The notes beneath the pieces are model-generated. The model did no database searches, was not told the DNA's origin, and worked only from the letters and a program-made list of their open reading frames with translations. This document shows positions 11,046 through 22,838 of a DNA stretch of 64,000 bases, one piece after another. The stretch is taken from assembly GCA_012861695.1 (NCBI GenBank), contig JAAOOA010000002.1, positions 17,026,303-17,090,302 of the forward strand, given 5' to 3'. Every line of letters starts with the position of its first letter. Within the stretch, counting starts at the first letter, position 1. Both the position numbers and the translations under genes were made by a program. This DNA comes from Trematomus loennbergii (lineage: Eukaryota; Chordata; Actinopteri; Perciformes; Nototheniidae).

Positions 11046-11999
11046 CAAAACGGGAGCAATGACTTCTATCCACCTCCACTGAATATATATCTTCGTACAT
11101 ATTTCCCTGCTTTGACTGATCTAAGTTAAACTCAGTTTTTAGCTCACAAAATCTGCCTTTGCACCCTGTATTATTTCACCCGCTGCTGACAAGTGTTGGG
11201 AAATGTTTTGAATAAAAGATGTTGTATTCATCTCTTGCAGCTTTGCTGTGTACACCGAATGAAATGCTTTTGGAGAATCACGCAACAAATGTCTTCAGGG
11301 CGGTTTAAGCTTCTCTGCTTTGTTAGCCTTCAGGCCTGTGCAGGAGTAAATCCCACTGTGGTTCTCTCTCATTCTCTCAGTTCATAGTTTGTGTCCAGCC
11401 TCAGGACAGAGGGACTCCTATGTGCTGCTCTGTGGTGGGTTGTGTTCTCTGGAGCAGTTAAAAGCCTGGCAGCTCCACCCTATGACTGTCCAAACACAGT
11501 TGACTCTAGGCATCCAGATCAAACAGAGCTCTCTGCAAAGCCCATTGGAAAGTAAACCACGGGGTGCTGGGCTTATTTATTTATTTTCCACATATAAAAT
11601 TGTGCCTGGTTTTGTATTTTTTAAAACATGTTTGGCAAAATTCCCCCATTAGCGTTTGTAATAGATGGCGCAGCTGAATTAAAGATACTGTATTTGACAC
11701 TGCAACCGTTTGTAGTCAACTAGTCTGGATCATGTCGAGAGCGAGTTTCAGAGCGAGTTTCAGAGCGAGTAACAAGAAAAGACAAGTCAATGAAAGATCC
11801 TTTCAGTCTGCTCCTCAGCGTAGCTCACAACGGACATGTCGGAGTGAAATGAACTTTCCCGGCAATGTGTGTTTAGGAGCGCACGCACTGCAATCACTAA
11901 TCATCCTGCCTTGAGATCCTTTGACACTGACGTTTGAGGGTAGACGCTATGTGAAAATGTAAATAAACTTTAGAGGAGCTTTGGGTCAGTGTGGGATGA
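11046..11999. other. Non-coding DNA, no gene seen
   Basis: Several plus-strand open frames of 60-87 codons (11193-11387, 11389-11652, 11732-11914) follow one another in this stretch, but none resembles a known domain and they are not joined by splice signals I can defend. Contains the 12-base tandem at 11739-11770. Confidence 0.5.
11739..11770. repeat. 12-bp minisatellite-like tandem, 2.7 copies
   Basis: GAGCGAGTTTCA twice in perfect tandem (11739-11750, 11751-11762), followed by the first eight bases of a third unit. Reads SEFQ or RASF-like periodic peptide in open frames, but no gene context supports translation. Confidence 0.95.
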
Positions 12000-12195
12000 A
12001 ATTTATAGTTTTGGCATTTACTCTGTAGTCATCATTCATCCCCCTGTCGAGAGCAGAGAGGCCTTGATCAGCGGAGCCTCCGCTGGCCCTCAAATGACCC
12101 TGCAGCCTATCTGACCAGCTGCGGTTCAGATGCCTCAGTCTGAGATGTTCACATTACTGTAATAATGGAGGCTTATTAACCCCTTCTGCACTACA
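12000..12195. promoter_or_regulatory. Enhancer-like non-coding block
   Basis: Unique, mixed-composition segment, with GATCAGCGGAGCCTCCGCTG-type partial dyad symmetry near 12067-12086 and no repeat signature. Inferred regulatory, low certainty. Confidence 0.22.
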
Positions 12196-14059
12196 ACAGC
12201 CTCAACAAGAAGTCATCTCTTTGTCATTTGCTTATTTGAATGTTGGTAGGAAATGCAGATCCTTAAGATGCATTTCTGTACAAATAGGTTTTAAGGAAAA
12301 TAATATTCATTGATGTCTGTGTGGTGTCCAAAGTAACCGGTACATTGTTAATGGAAAGGGACTTTCATTGTACTGGTGTAGACCCAGCACACGAAACAAA
12401 ACTATGTGCATAGCAATAGAGGTAAGTGACAAAGTATATTTTCTTCGTGATGTGGGTGAACTGACCCTTTAAAGAGAAAATAAGCCTATATTTTAATGGG
12501 TTTGGCAGCTGCTCCAGACTCTACAGGGTATGTGCACTCTGCAACTGAATGTACAGCCCTGTAAAAGCCAAATCAAAGTCTAATAATGGGAAGGTGGCCT
12601 TCAAGCAAAGTGCCAATTATTTTAAATTGCTCCATTAAAGGCAGCAATCACAACTGTCATGTTAGCATTTGGACATAACGGCTCACTTCTGGTGGTTGGA
12701 GTTCATGTGGGTGTAGCTGCAGGTTAATAAACACATGTAGATTTACATAACTTCATGAAACAAATGATTTTGTTTGCTGACTGCTTGCCATAACACATAA
12801 CTGACTGACGACCAAAAAGCTAGAAATGTTCTCACTTCAGCTGAGAGAACAAAGCCTCTCGCTGTTTTTCCTCCTTTTAACAGGTGAGTGCTCTAGCTAT
12901 TAATTTGTGTAGGGCCACCTACTTTAATTGGTCTTAATCTGGAGTGAGTGGCTTTGATCTCTCTGACAGTTTGACTGCATTAGCACGAGTGTGCAGGCTA
13001 ATCCTTTGCGTAGCTTGTTCTTTTGGCGCAGTCAGAGGCCTGTCCAGCGATAATATGTCAGCTGAGGGATAAGCCCTCATCAAACAACCTGGTCTAAGCT
13101 TCTGGAAAATGGGGGTTGAAGGGCCACCATCATGCTGTGCTTCAAACAAAGGTAGAGACGTAAAACAACTCTGCCTTGCAGTTAGTAACCGTTAGATCAA
13201 ACCCCAAGAGGGACCTTTTTAAGGTCTTCTAGGTTCGTGTTCTCTGAGCAAACTTGTTGTTGTGTTTCGCTGTCTTATGTCCTGTGACCGACCACTCATT
13301 GCTCCATGTTAAACACTTTAACACTCTTCTAACCTCCAGCGAGTCCCGGCTGTTACAATGAATTCTTTATATCCATCATCCCACCACTGTTCAGACACGC
13401 ACTGCATGCATGATCAACATGTCCAAACAGTGGCTTTATCTGGGCTGTGTCATCTTATTAAGAAGTAACAAGCGTATTAAGTGTTTGTCCTGAACTCGAG
13501 TTGAACTCTCATGAATTGTGATAACCATCTCAAAGTCAACAATATCTGCTTTCAGGAAAGGAATAGACAGATAGTGTTTGAAATGAAGAAAATAGCAGCA
13601 CTTGTGCTCCACCAGTGATTCTATCAGACATCATGGTGATTTACTTATCACGACAGGCATATCTTGACTTCAGAGGATCTTTTGTTTTTGTGCTCTGTAA
13701 TGGAGGAATGTTAGCTGAGCTTTCTTCATGGTTGCATGTGAAAAGGCCAACTATATATAAGTTAATGCTTATTCAAAGAGAACACTTAGAAAGCCAATGG
13801 GTTCACAAGGACATTATGGTTATACATCAAGTGTCAGTGTTTTTCTCTACTTGTACTGCCTTTTTAAATGTTGCTGCTTTTAGTATGTTGGTGTGCATTG
13901 ACATGTATTGGATCTGTTTCTTGTTGAGTGAGAATGTGTTGATTGAGTATTGACAGCAAAACTGATCTGATGAAATCTTTCATATTATGTTTTTGCATTC
14001 AAGCCGTGGAGCAGAGTCACATTTTGGTGTTGTTGAAAATACCATCTTTGAATATGTTA
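12196..14059. other. Non-coding DNA, no gene seen
   Basis: Unique sequence. Around 12445-12475 a GGGTGAACTGACCCTTTAA string resembles the terminus of a common fish repeat, but too little survives to name it. Short open frames at 12934-13149 (-) and 13615-13953 (+, 112 codons, partly hydrophobic) have no recognised homology or upstream context. Contains the recursive-splice-like site described separately. Confidence 0.5.
12866..12889 (+). other. Recursive (ratchet) splice-site-like motif
   Basis: Seen: a pyrimidine tract (TTTTTCCTCCTTTTAA) then CAG at 12881-12883, directly abutted by GTGAGT at 12884-12889, so that an acceptor and a donor meet with no exon between. A second donor-like GA/GTGAGT lies about 57 bases downstream (near 12940). 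Known: this arrangement defines zero-length exons or RS-exons that subdivide very long vertebrate introns. Inferred: would fit a plus-strand giant intron starting after 2133. A chance occurrence is possible. Confidence 0.2.
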
Positions 14060-14300
14060 TTCATCAGTGATACAAGCTAGCCACAGGATAATGGATATTT
14101 ATACCCCAGCAGTGCTGGTTTGAAGCCTCTCGTTACAGCTTGGACTCTTTCAACCTAGCCTCCGTTTATTTGTGATGCTTTTGTTGCCTCTTTGAGTGAC
14201 TTCAGAATTGTTGTGGTAATGATACTGTAAGCAATTGCTCTTTGAAAGGGCAGCTAACAGTCTCACCTTCAACCATGACTTGTACATCTCTGGTATGGAA
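14060..14300. promoter_or_regulatory. Enhancer-like block with TCF/LEF-like motifs
   Basis: Seen: two CTTTGA-type cores (CCTCTTTGAGTG near 14189-14200 and CTCTTTGAAAGGG near 14238-14250) around ATTGTTGTGG, a SOX-type core in reverse. Texture is complex and repeat-free. Inferred regulatory only. Confidence 0.2.
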
Positions 14301-16459
14301 TCCAAAACGCTTTAACAAATTGCTTTTCAGCTGATTTGGTGTCGTGCATGTCCACTCAGCAGTAGTTTCTTCTTGCTTGTGCTAACAAAGGGTACATTTT
14401 ATGATTGCTCCTTGCTGGAATTGAAGGCCAGCCGGTTGTGCTTATAGTATACACTTGAATTCTGTGTCAAACAGGACATGACAGATCTAATATTTATAAG
14501 AATAGGTAGACATTTTCAGACACTTATGGCTTTTTTGCATGATAGCCAGAGCATAGAACTCTAACGTTATATCTGTTTCTTACGTTTCAGCAAAAGTCAA
14601 TTATATAAATCCTAAGTTGTTTCGAAAATATTCCTTTAAAATAAAACTCACCACTCCTTAACAAGAAAAAGTAAAGATTTGCGACTTAACACAAGAAAGT
14701 GAACACAATTGTGTACAGCAGTTTTTGTTTCCTCTTTCCTAACTTGATCATCTTTTGACCCCTCAGACTTATCCTATGATCCTCGGGGGTCCTGACCCCC
14801 CAGTATGGTATCACTATAAGGGCTTTTGATGTTTTTTTAAAGTGTAAGAATGTGAGATACCAACATTTGAGATGTCAAAGTAATTTCCTAAAATACATTG
14901 TATTTTATCATTTTAAATGTGTAAGCTGAATCTTCTCAGCTCACTGCCTCACACTTTAGGCCCCTGTAAGTGGTCATCTGGTTTCATTTTAGTTAGGGCC
15001 ATTTGGCCGATCTGTCATCCATCACATAACAAAAGTATTCGGCACCACAGGGACACCATTGGAAGGTGACTCACCAGTCATGTGCACAAGGTAAAGATTA
15101 ATCAAATGTTATGTGTACTATCACCAGCTGGCAGCACCAGCCTCTGAGCCTTTGAGTGAGTAAGTCCACAGAGAGGCCTGTGGCACAGCTGAGTTTGTCT
15201 TGTAAAAGTGCAGCTGTCCAAGACATGACAGCTACAGCATTAGCAGGGCCATTAAGAGGTGTAGAACATTTCCAGGGAAACCATTTGAAAAATGACAACC
15301 CCCGGCACCGCTGAGATATTAATTATACGCAGCACCCGTGGAAAATAAGCCAAAAACAGTTGGTAAGACAAAAGACGTGTTCTTCTCTCACAAGATGCCT
15401 TGTTGCATTAAGCATGTGATTGGAGATGAATGTGAGAAGGAAAGAGGGGGAAAACAATACTTACTTTTTCTACTGTATTAGCAAACAGTCTTTAAACACG
15501 GATGACCGGAATAATGACAAACTACCTTTCGGTTCATTTTCTTAAATTATTCAAGAATTCATTGTGAAAATTAGAAATGATTCCTAAAGACGACAGCTTC
15601 AAAGCAGCATTTCCATACAATATTTGCTCTCAGGAAGAAGAAAAAGCTGCAAATGAATTGCAGTGCAATAGAAGATAAATACAAACTAACAGTAATGTTT
15701 GATCTCCAGAATGAATTTCAGCGAAATATACTTTTTGTATACCAACTTAAACAATTCAGAATCGTTGGCACTGTGTGTAAGCAACTTGCAGTTTCAGGAC
15801 TTTCAGTGCAAGGGAGTAAAGAATTGATATTGGGATTTGATTAGCAGCAGATCAATTTATAAATCCCTTTTTTATACATTTAAAAGATCCAAGGGAAAAC
15901 GACACACATTCAGAGTTTTAACACATTCCAACATAGCTTGCTAATAACATAGTGCTGGAAAGATAAAGAGTCATGATGCTGGAGATGCACAGTTTCCTTT
16001 TGAGCAGTATTGATCTTCTACATGTTTCTGACGTTATTTGCCATTTTCAGAGCAGGAAACCTGTAAAGCAAAACAAAACTTGCCTTGCTAGTCAGGTATA
16101 TGTGATGATAAACTCAGCTTAGGTGTGCCGGTTGTAAAGTTGATGTACAGATTTGAGGTAAAAGATGAGTCATTTAGTCATAAATCGGCCTCGTAAAACA
16201 GCTCTCGGCTTGTTCTGTGATGTTTTATAAGAACAAATGTAGGGGAAGTCAGGGGAAAGCTGAACTTTTTAAGCCCCTGCAGAGAGGTGAACAGGATACG
16301 GTCACAGTGTTCCCACCACAGAATAATCTTAAAGCTTTCACATATGAGATATTTTTATCCCTTTATGCAGAAAGCAGTTCCATAATAACTAAATCTGCCT
16401 GTAGTGTTAATTGGGGATTAATTTGCTGTGTTTTCAGTAAGTTGAAGGCATTAACATGA
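14301..16459. other. Non-coding DNA, no gene seen
   Basis: Unique sequence. About 14770-14810 holds a GGGGGTC-CT-GACCCCC dyad. 14990-15310 has enhancer-like texture with GATTAATCAAATG near 15096. Short open frames (15098-15298, 15653-15844, 16217-16459) show nothing recognisable. Confidence 0.5.
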
Positions 16460-17190
16460 TCCAACAAGGTGCCTCCTAATTAAAACTGCAAGTCCCTAAG
16501 AGTGTAATAATTCCCACAGGAATATTCCATTAATTGGTCATAACTAAACCCGTATAGAGTTTATTACAGTGGCGTTGGTGAGCAAAGTAGTTTAAACTAT
16601 CTCATATATAGGAGCTATTTCCTGTCCTCTTCTCAAGGGAACAGGAGGAACTGATGATGGCCACATAATATCTATTCGCAGAGCCTCATAAATAAGGAGC
16701 TGCCCCTGAGTGCAAACTATGTTTATTATAGCTGCCTGAACCTCTGTGCCAGCCCTTGGAGTTACTTATGCAGATAAATGCAGCACCATTCATCATCACT
16801 TCTATTCATAAATAGCCGATAACTCATATCTCTTCATATGGAAGATTAGACCTTGAGAATGTGACTTAAGCACAGGAAGTATTCAGTTCATGAAAAACAC
16901 GAGTGATCACACAGCGATCTCCCCTTTACTCATTATATCTTATTCTACATGTCATTTCCCTGCTCAGCTATATCTACGAGGCCCATAAAAGAATCAAGAA
17001 GCTTCTTGGTGGTATGCTGACTGAGAGCAGATTTCTGTCTTTCAGTAGTGTGCTGGAGAAGAGGCCACAGAGGTGCATAGACTGATGAGAAGGGATGATA
17101 TATGTAGCGCCTGTGTCCCAGCTCTCCTCTGGCCCATTGTCATTAATCACAGCCATTAGGCTCCCCCTCCACCGCCGCTCGCCTTGTCTG
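16460..17190. promoter_or_regulatory. Long enhancer-like block with TEAD, homeodomain and MEF2-like motifs
   Basis: Seen: the palindrome GGAATATTCC at 16519-16528 (GGAAT, TEAD core, in both orientations) immediately followed by ATTAATTGG (homeodomain); and CTATT-CATA-AATAG at 16802-16815, close to the MEF2 consensus CTATTTATAG. Sequence is complex with no repeat signature over about 700 bases. Inferred: one or two adjacent conserved elements. Short open frames at 16903-17204 are considered chance. Confidence 0.38.
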
Positions 17191-17559
17191 CGCCCTGCCA
17201 TCACAGCCTCCCTTTTGTCTCATATCCATAAAGGGAAAGGCTGTATACTTTCACCTCGCCTCCCACTGCAGAGATACAGGGATGCTAAAAGGGTGCTAGC
17301 ACATGTTCTGGGGAATTAAAAGTTATAATTGATCTTAGAATTGCCTCAAAGGCATTTTGTAACTCTGCAAGAGGTGTATATCTATAAACTTTGTCCTTCT
17401 GCAGGCTTCTTTTTCCACAGTGCTCACTATGGTTTACGGTTTTATCTCAGGAATAAGTCGAATTGTTTTAATCTAAGCACTCACATTATCATCCTCTTGT
17501 CTCCGCGAGCTCATCAGCAGTCAGAGTTGCTCTCTTTTTCTTCAGCTCAGTCTCCACAT
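17191..17559. other. Non-coding DNA, no gene seen
   Basis: Unique sequence with overlapping short open frames and no domain or repeat I recognise. Confidence 0.5.
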
Positions 17560-18010
17560 CGTTAAGTCTCCCCCATCCTCCATGTCATCAAACCCAAGAG
17601 GTCTGATATGATAATATGTGTGAACTGAAATGTGAAAGCAATTCATATCACTTTCCAAGGGCTTTGAATGTTTGATTTGCATAACTAGAGAAAATGATAT
17701 TAGATGGGCATATTGATTTAATTTCATCCTAGAGCGCTGTTAATTATGGTATCATAAAAGTGTCATCTCTTTATTATCGGGTTCAGAACGGGGGTTGATG
17801 GCTGGTGTTGGCGAAGTACTCGCATTGCTACGGCAAGGCTATCATCATGATATTGTTTAGCATAATTTTACATTATGAGGCTAGGTCACGATACGCCGGA
17901 GATGTCGCTTTTTTGTTATCTCAGTATCACATTTCTTTGACTTTTAAAGGATTAGCTGTATCTCTTCTTACTTTGTTCTTTGATATTGCATGAGTACATC
18001 CCCCGAAGGA
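17560..18010. promoter_or_regulatory. Enhancer-like block with consensus POU octamer
   Basis: Seen: a perfect octamer ATTTGCAT at 17675-17682, flanked by AT-rich homeodomain-type cores (GTTAATTATGG near 17740) and ATTGTTTAGC near 17851. Repeat-free. Known: the octamer is the canonical POU (OCT/BRN) site. Inferred regulatory element. Confidence 0.35.
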
Positions 18011-20029
18011 GCTTCTCCGAATGTTTTACATCTGCTTCACGTTGCACGCACCCCCCTCGGTGTGCTGGCGTCTTGATTTCTATTCCAGTTTTTTTAAGTA
18101 TTACATGTTCAACATCATATGACCAGAAAAGGAGCACATTTTGGCTTTCAAGTCAATGAGGAACATGTGTCTTGCATATGGCCTTTGTGTGTGTTTTCAT
18201 ATCCTAAAGACTGCAATCTGTATGGGATTATGGGATACCTTTCCCTGTATAGCTATGCGTGCACATCCTGTACATCCAGGGATGGTTACTGGGAAGATGC
18301 TGAACAAATGAAGTATCCCCTCCTCGGCTTCCAGCTGAATTCAGATCTTTACAAATGGATTCCCTGAGTGCAATTTATCTAAATGAACAGTGATCATTAT
18401 TCTAGATCCACCCCATCCTTAATGCTAGAGCACTATTGAGCAGATATCTCTTTAAACACAGCAAATAGGTGGTCTGGGCTGAGAGAAGGCTGAGTGCATT
18501 CATTACTTCTCTTCCCTCTTTTTTTCCTCAGGAACACAAAGCAGTGCATAATGTGCAATCTGATAAGTGTTCTCTAGCGCACGCCAGTCCCCCCCTTCCT
18601 TCATCGTCCTATACATCACTGGCCGGCTCAGCTGTGGTTTGCAAGAGGAGAACTCTGGGATTGGTGTGGCTGAAGTTGATGAATAGGCCTGCGAGGGTGA
18701 GAAACTCCAGGGCCAAGCTGTAGGTCCATCCCCATGGCATGTGATGCTGATTGGCTTTGTCCTGTGCGGCCGCTCCGGAGAAGCGGACATTAAGATTAAG
18801 TGATGCTGTCGTGTCGGGGAGCAGTGCACTGCATCATACTGGGGAAGAGACAGCTGCGGTGGTTAATCCTTCATCACCAGGGGAGTGCTGCCAGAGCAGA
18901 GATATACAGCCAAAGATAACCCTCCATAACTTCTGCTAAAGATCAGAAACTTTGAGTTCGCATCCATCTGTCCTCAATCCTCACTTAAAAATGAGGAATG
19001 AGCAGAGGCATTTCTGCAGACAGTGGGAAACAAATGGTGCAAATAACATCAAGATGAGGTGAATGTTTTAGTGAGAGGTAATCTCTCTCCAACTACCGGC
19101 AAGTAAAACCGGTCAGTGTGCAGAGCATACTGTAGCTTCTGTGAGTGGAGGGAGAAGAAACAAGGGCAAACAAACAGAACCCCATTTACACAGCTTCTGC
19201 AATCACTCTTGTGTCAGTGGCTAACGGACAGAAGTGTACTTTATCACACATTCTGGGTTGTGGGAATTCCCAGTAGATGGAAAATCTAGTTTAAACAGAA
19301 AAAAAAGCCACTCAGAGCGGAGCTAAAGTGGTCTGTATTTATGTGTCTGCGCGTGGCGTCAGCATATTTAAGATTGCTGGCTTTGCATGTTTGTTGTTGG
19401 TTTGATGTAGCTGTCATGATGTGATGGATGAACATCATCATATAAAGAGTAAAAGGAGAGGTCTGAGCGGCAAGACAAAGGCGACATGTTATATTGCCCA
19501 AGATGGCCTGAAAAGACGTTACAGCGGGATCAGTCTCTTTCTATCCACTTCACCCTCTCCGCTGGCCAAAGCCTGCCGAACTTTAACGTTTACATTTTCA
19601 TACTACTTGTGCTCCCACTTTCTGAATATGGTAATTTTCTCAAGAAAGCCTTCAAATCCTATGGGATGATATATTTTGTATGGCGGAGGCATACCTGCAG
19701 AGAGCACTTGTGACAGTGACATATTAGTTACCGTGTCTCTTGGAATCTGATAACTTCACATTTGCCACCTTGTTAAGTTTTGATTTATGTGATACCATTT
19801 CACTAAAGTAATTGGCCTGGCCTGTTGTAGAAAATAATCAGCCTCTTCGCAGAACAAATGCTGGGCCATGCTAATGAGGCAGCCCGAGTGCTGGACTGAT
19901 GCTGCCGACTGACAGTTATTAATGATTGTTATGATATACAGACGAGTCGAGATTGGACTGAGTTTGGTGAAAAAAAGTGACATTTAAAAAAATATGGCAT
20001 ATTGGGAAGTAGTAATGAAGTAATATACT
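18011..20029. other. Non-coding DNA, no gene seen
   Basis: Unique sequence with many overlapping short frames on both strands (for example 18469-18723 + against 18503-18829 -). This sense/antisense mirroring is expected by chance and argues against coding. A small CpG-dense spot with GCGGCCGC at 18766-18773 lies just after ATTGGCT (an inverted CCAAT box) near 18750; no other promoter signal was found. Confidence 0.5.
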
Positions 20030-20300
20030 GCTAGGAAAACAATCATGTGCGTTGTCAAGGCGATGTGTAATTACGCAGCAGCCACCCTGGCTGGCTGTTT
20101 GGCAGACGGACTAAGGGGAGAGCTTAACAACATGGCCCGTAATGGATGGAGCTCTTCTGGCAAGGGGCTAAAATGCACTAGGCAGTGACAGAGGTGTACA
20201 GATTGATGAATTAATTGGGTCTTTCTTGGGACACAAGGGGAACCGCTGCGGCATATGCTCGGCTTGTTACTTTGGAAAGTCTACTGACCCTGAAAGTGAA
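20030..20300. promoter_or_regulatory. Enhancer-like block with RFX-like X-box
   Basis: Seen: GTTGTCAAGGCGAT at 20051-20064, an imperfect match to the RFX X-box (GTTRCCATGGYAAC), followed by GTAATTACGC, a homeodomain palindrome core. Complex, repeat-free sequence. Inferred; the X-box match is only partial. Confidence 0.28.
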
Positions 20301-21779
20301 GCCATCCCACGCCTGGGGAGTGGAATAGCACACATTGAAGCGTAGTCAAAAGCAATTTGTGACCATTTTAAAAGTGTATACTTTAAGTAGTGCTGAATAG
20401 GGTTTGTAGATAATTCAATATTATCAATGATATCATTTTATAAATGTTTGTTGTCGGAGTAAATCATTCGATACAATCAGTTATTAACATTTTAGTTTCA
20501 TAAATATGAAAAATCATGTGATGCATAACAGTAAAATGTAGGGTCAAGTTATGTGACTGAACTAGTTTTGAGAGCCAGATGCGATATTGTTATTTATCAA
20601 AATAACACACTTTTAAATGCAGCTGGTTAAAATGTGTTAAAGTTTTGTTGGTAAAAAAAAAGAAGAAGAAAGGTTGGCATTTGCTTGCTCCAGTTTCATA
20701 AATGTGAGGTTGCTTTTCTCAGTTGTATTCCATTCTGAATGGAAATTCTATGGGATTTGGATTGTTGGTTGGCAAAAAAAGAAATGAAAAGACAAACTGT
20801 AATGGACTTTGCTTGATACAAACCAAACACTGTGCATGGTGGATCAATGAGTCCCATCAATGACATCACAGTATTCCTGGCAGGTCAAACTTTTATCACC
20901 CACCTGCTAGCCCCTTGCAGAGGTCTACACATAGTTGCCATTTAATCATGGCGCTGCAACACCCCTCTGTCAAACCTCTCAAACGCTCTTACTTAGCGCT
21001 GACTCGTGCTGAGTGAGAATGAAAGTTCTCACAGCTGCTAACTGTCACTGTGGTCTTACTTCAGCAAGTGCCCATTGGCTGCGATCGCTCCCCCTCGCTC
21101 ATCTCCCATCAAGCCGGTGCATTAGGGCCGACTGCCGACCGCATCAGTGGGCCTCCTCGGCCCAGAGAGAGTCCCAGGCCCATCACCACGAATTAAACCA
21201 GAGGCTCCGGTAGTGGCGCTGCTTTTGGTGCCACTGAGCATTACACTGACACAAATGCTGAGGATCTTTGTCAGCTATTATTTCAATACATGAGTGTGTG
21301 GTGCCTTGTCCATCCCAGTTTCTTTGAAGCTCACATATCCTCCCCCTACTGCTCGGAACGATTCCCCTTTTGTAGTAGAAGAGCAAGCTCTCGGATAGTT
21401 AATTAACCTGGTGTGTTCATTTTTTACTCGTAATGAATGTGTTGTGTTATCTGAAAGAATGCCCTGTCTGCCAAGACTGGACAACCTTTGTTTTTTACAC
21501 ATATTTTGACTTGCAAATTAATCAATGCTGAAAATAGTAAATGTACAAAATGTAGTTTTTGATTCAAGAAAGCTCTATTGAGAGAAATAATGGATATGTT
21601 TTAACTTACATTGCAGCTAACTAACTAGAAAACAAGGACTGAAAACTTCATCTCCATGGAGGTGCTAATGATCTCAAACCTTCTCTTTGATCAAAACATT
21701 GTTTCTCATCCTCATGTTTTCTAGCCTCTAATGGCTAAACATTTCTCAGTGATGTGTCTATGCTTGAGGTGTTAATCAA
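20301..21779. other. Non-coding DNA with a short CpG-dense patch
   Basis: No gene seen. 20370-20820 is AT-rich. At 21071-21170 CpG dinucleotides are locally dense and include GCGATCGC (21081-21088) next to ATTGGCT, an inverted CCAAT box. The patch is far shorter than a CpG island. Open frames 21013-21213 (+) and 21183-21502 (-) have no recognised domain. Confidence 0.5.
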
Positions 21780-22360
21780 TTAACCAACACATCTTTGTAG
21801 GCCTGTGGTTTTGGGACGCCTGAGAAGCAATACACTCTCCATCCCTTCCCTCTCGTTCTCCTCTCCCTCTCCCCTCCCTCTGCTCTATCGTTACACTTAT
21901 CAGAAGAGACAGGTGAGTTAGTGTGCGCTCAACTTCAAACCAGCGTAATTGTTTTTCATACGGAATGAGAGCTGCGGACTAGACATGGATTGTAGAGGAA
22001 CAACAGGGCTGATTAGCGAGGGTTAGATTTGCTTGCTGGACCATTTTGACACCTGTCTCCCTGCTTTCCCTGGAAGCTGGACCTGATCCCTCTATACTGT
22101 CAGTCACTATGGTGGGCAGAGAGAGAGGAGGCAGGGTAATGGATTGAATAAGAGTGGGAGACTTTCCCCCTCTCAGTCAGGACCGTAATCAGAGCTTGTC
22201 TTGAAGGTCTCTATGATGGAGCTATTATACTGTACGCGTGTTATCTACGGCTCATAGTCTGGAGACAATAAGGCTTGAGAGCAATTAAGCTCAATGACTT
22301 TTCTTTTCCATTACTGTAGTCATTGATTTAATGCTATGTCTAGAAGGATTGTGCAGCGTC
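21780..22360. promoter_or_regulatory. Enhancer-like block with a microexon-like signal
   Basis: Seen: a roughly 50-base CT-rich run (21841-21889) ending in a TTATCAG acceptor-like string at 21897-21903, nine bases, and GTGAGT at 21913-21918. Beyond this lies complex repeat-free sequence to 22360 with AATTAAG homeodomain cores. Inferred regulatory element; the microexon reading is discussed in findings. Confidence 0.3.
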
Positions 22361-22700
22361 AATGAGGTATACAGTTTGTTACATTAATGCCCTCTCATCA
22401 TACATCAAAAGCTATTACAGTGTTTTAACAGCATTAGTATTAGCCTTATTTAAAAGTGCGTTGAGTAGCCGTGTGCCCTTATGCTCCGGAAAACTAATGT
22501 ACAATATTCAAAATATGCATCCCATCTGGCTGCATCTTGTTTACAGAACACAGTGGCAGCTTGGGGTTATTAATCATGTTTGTCTTAATTACCCCGCATA
22601 GCTGCTCCATCCCCAACTCTGCATTTGACCTTTTTTCTGGATCCTTTCAAACCATTAATCATGCAAAGATCAACGGCAGCCAAATAAGAGTAGATTGCAT
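22361..22700. promoter_or_regulatory. Enhancer-like block with duplicated ATTAATCATG
   Basis: Seen: ATTAATCATG at 22569-22578 and again at 22654-22663; the second is followed by CAAAG, giving an ATGCAAAG octamer-like site. Known: ATTAATCA is a typical HOX/PBX/homeodomain composite. Texture is complex and repeat-free. Two overlapping short open frames (22362-22601, 22537-22824) are considered chance. Confidence 0.33.
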
Positions 22701-22838
22701 TGCATTGCCTCAGCTCCTGGTGTACTTGGAAAGTTACTTATGTATAATTATGTGCAACTATCAGCACAGCTGGTTTTCATATTCGCAACTTGCATTTAAA
22801 AAAGTAAAGTCAAAACAAGTTTAATGGCCGAAACAAAA

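Noticed and set aside
12374..12422. 40-nt exon-like segment before GTAAGT on the plus strand
   Set aside because: The acceptor is poor in pyrimidines, and the segment lies beside a string resembling the end of a common fish repeat, so a spurious splice pair is more likely.
15658..15675. miR-130/301 family (CAGTGCAATAG)
   Set aside because: Only the 5' portion matches, the rest diverges, and I see no hairpin arm.
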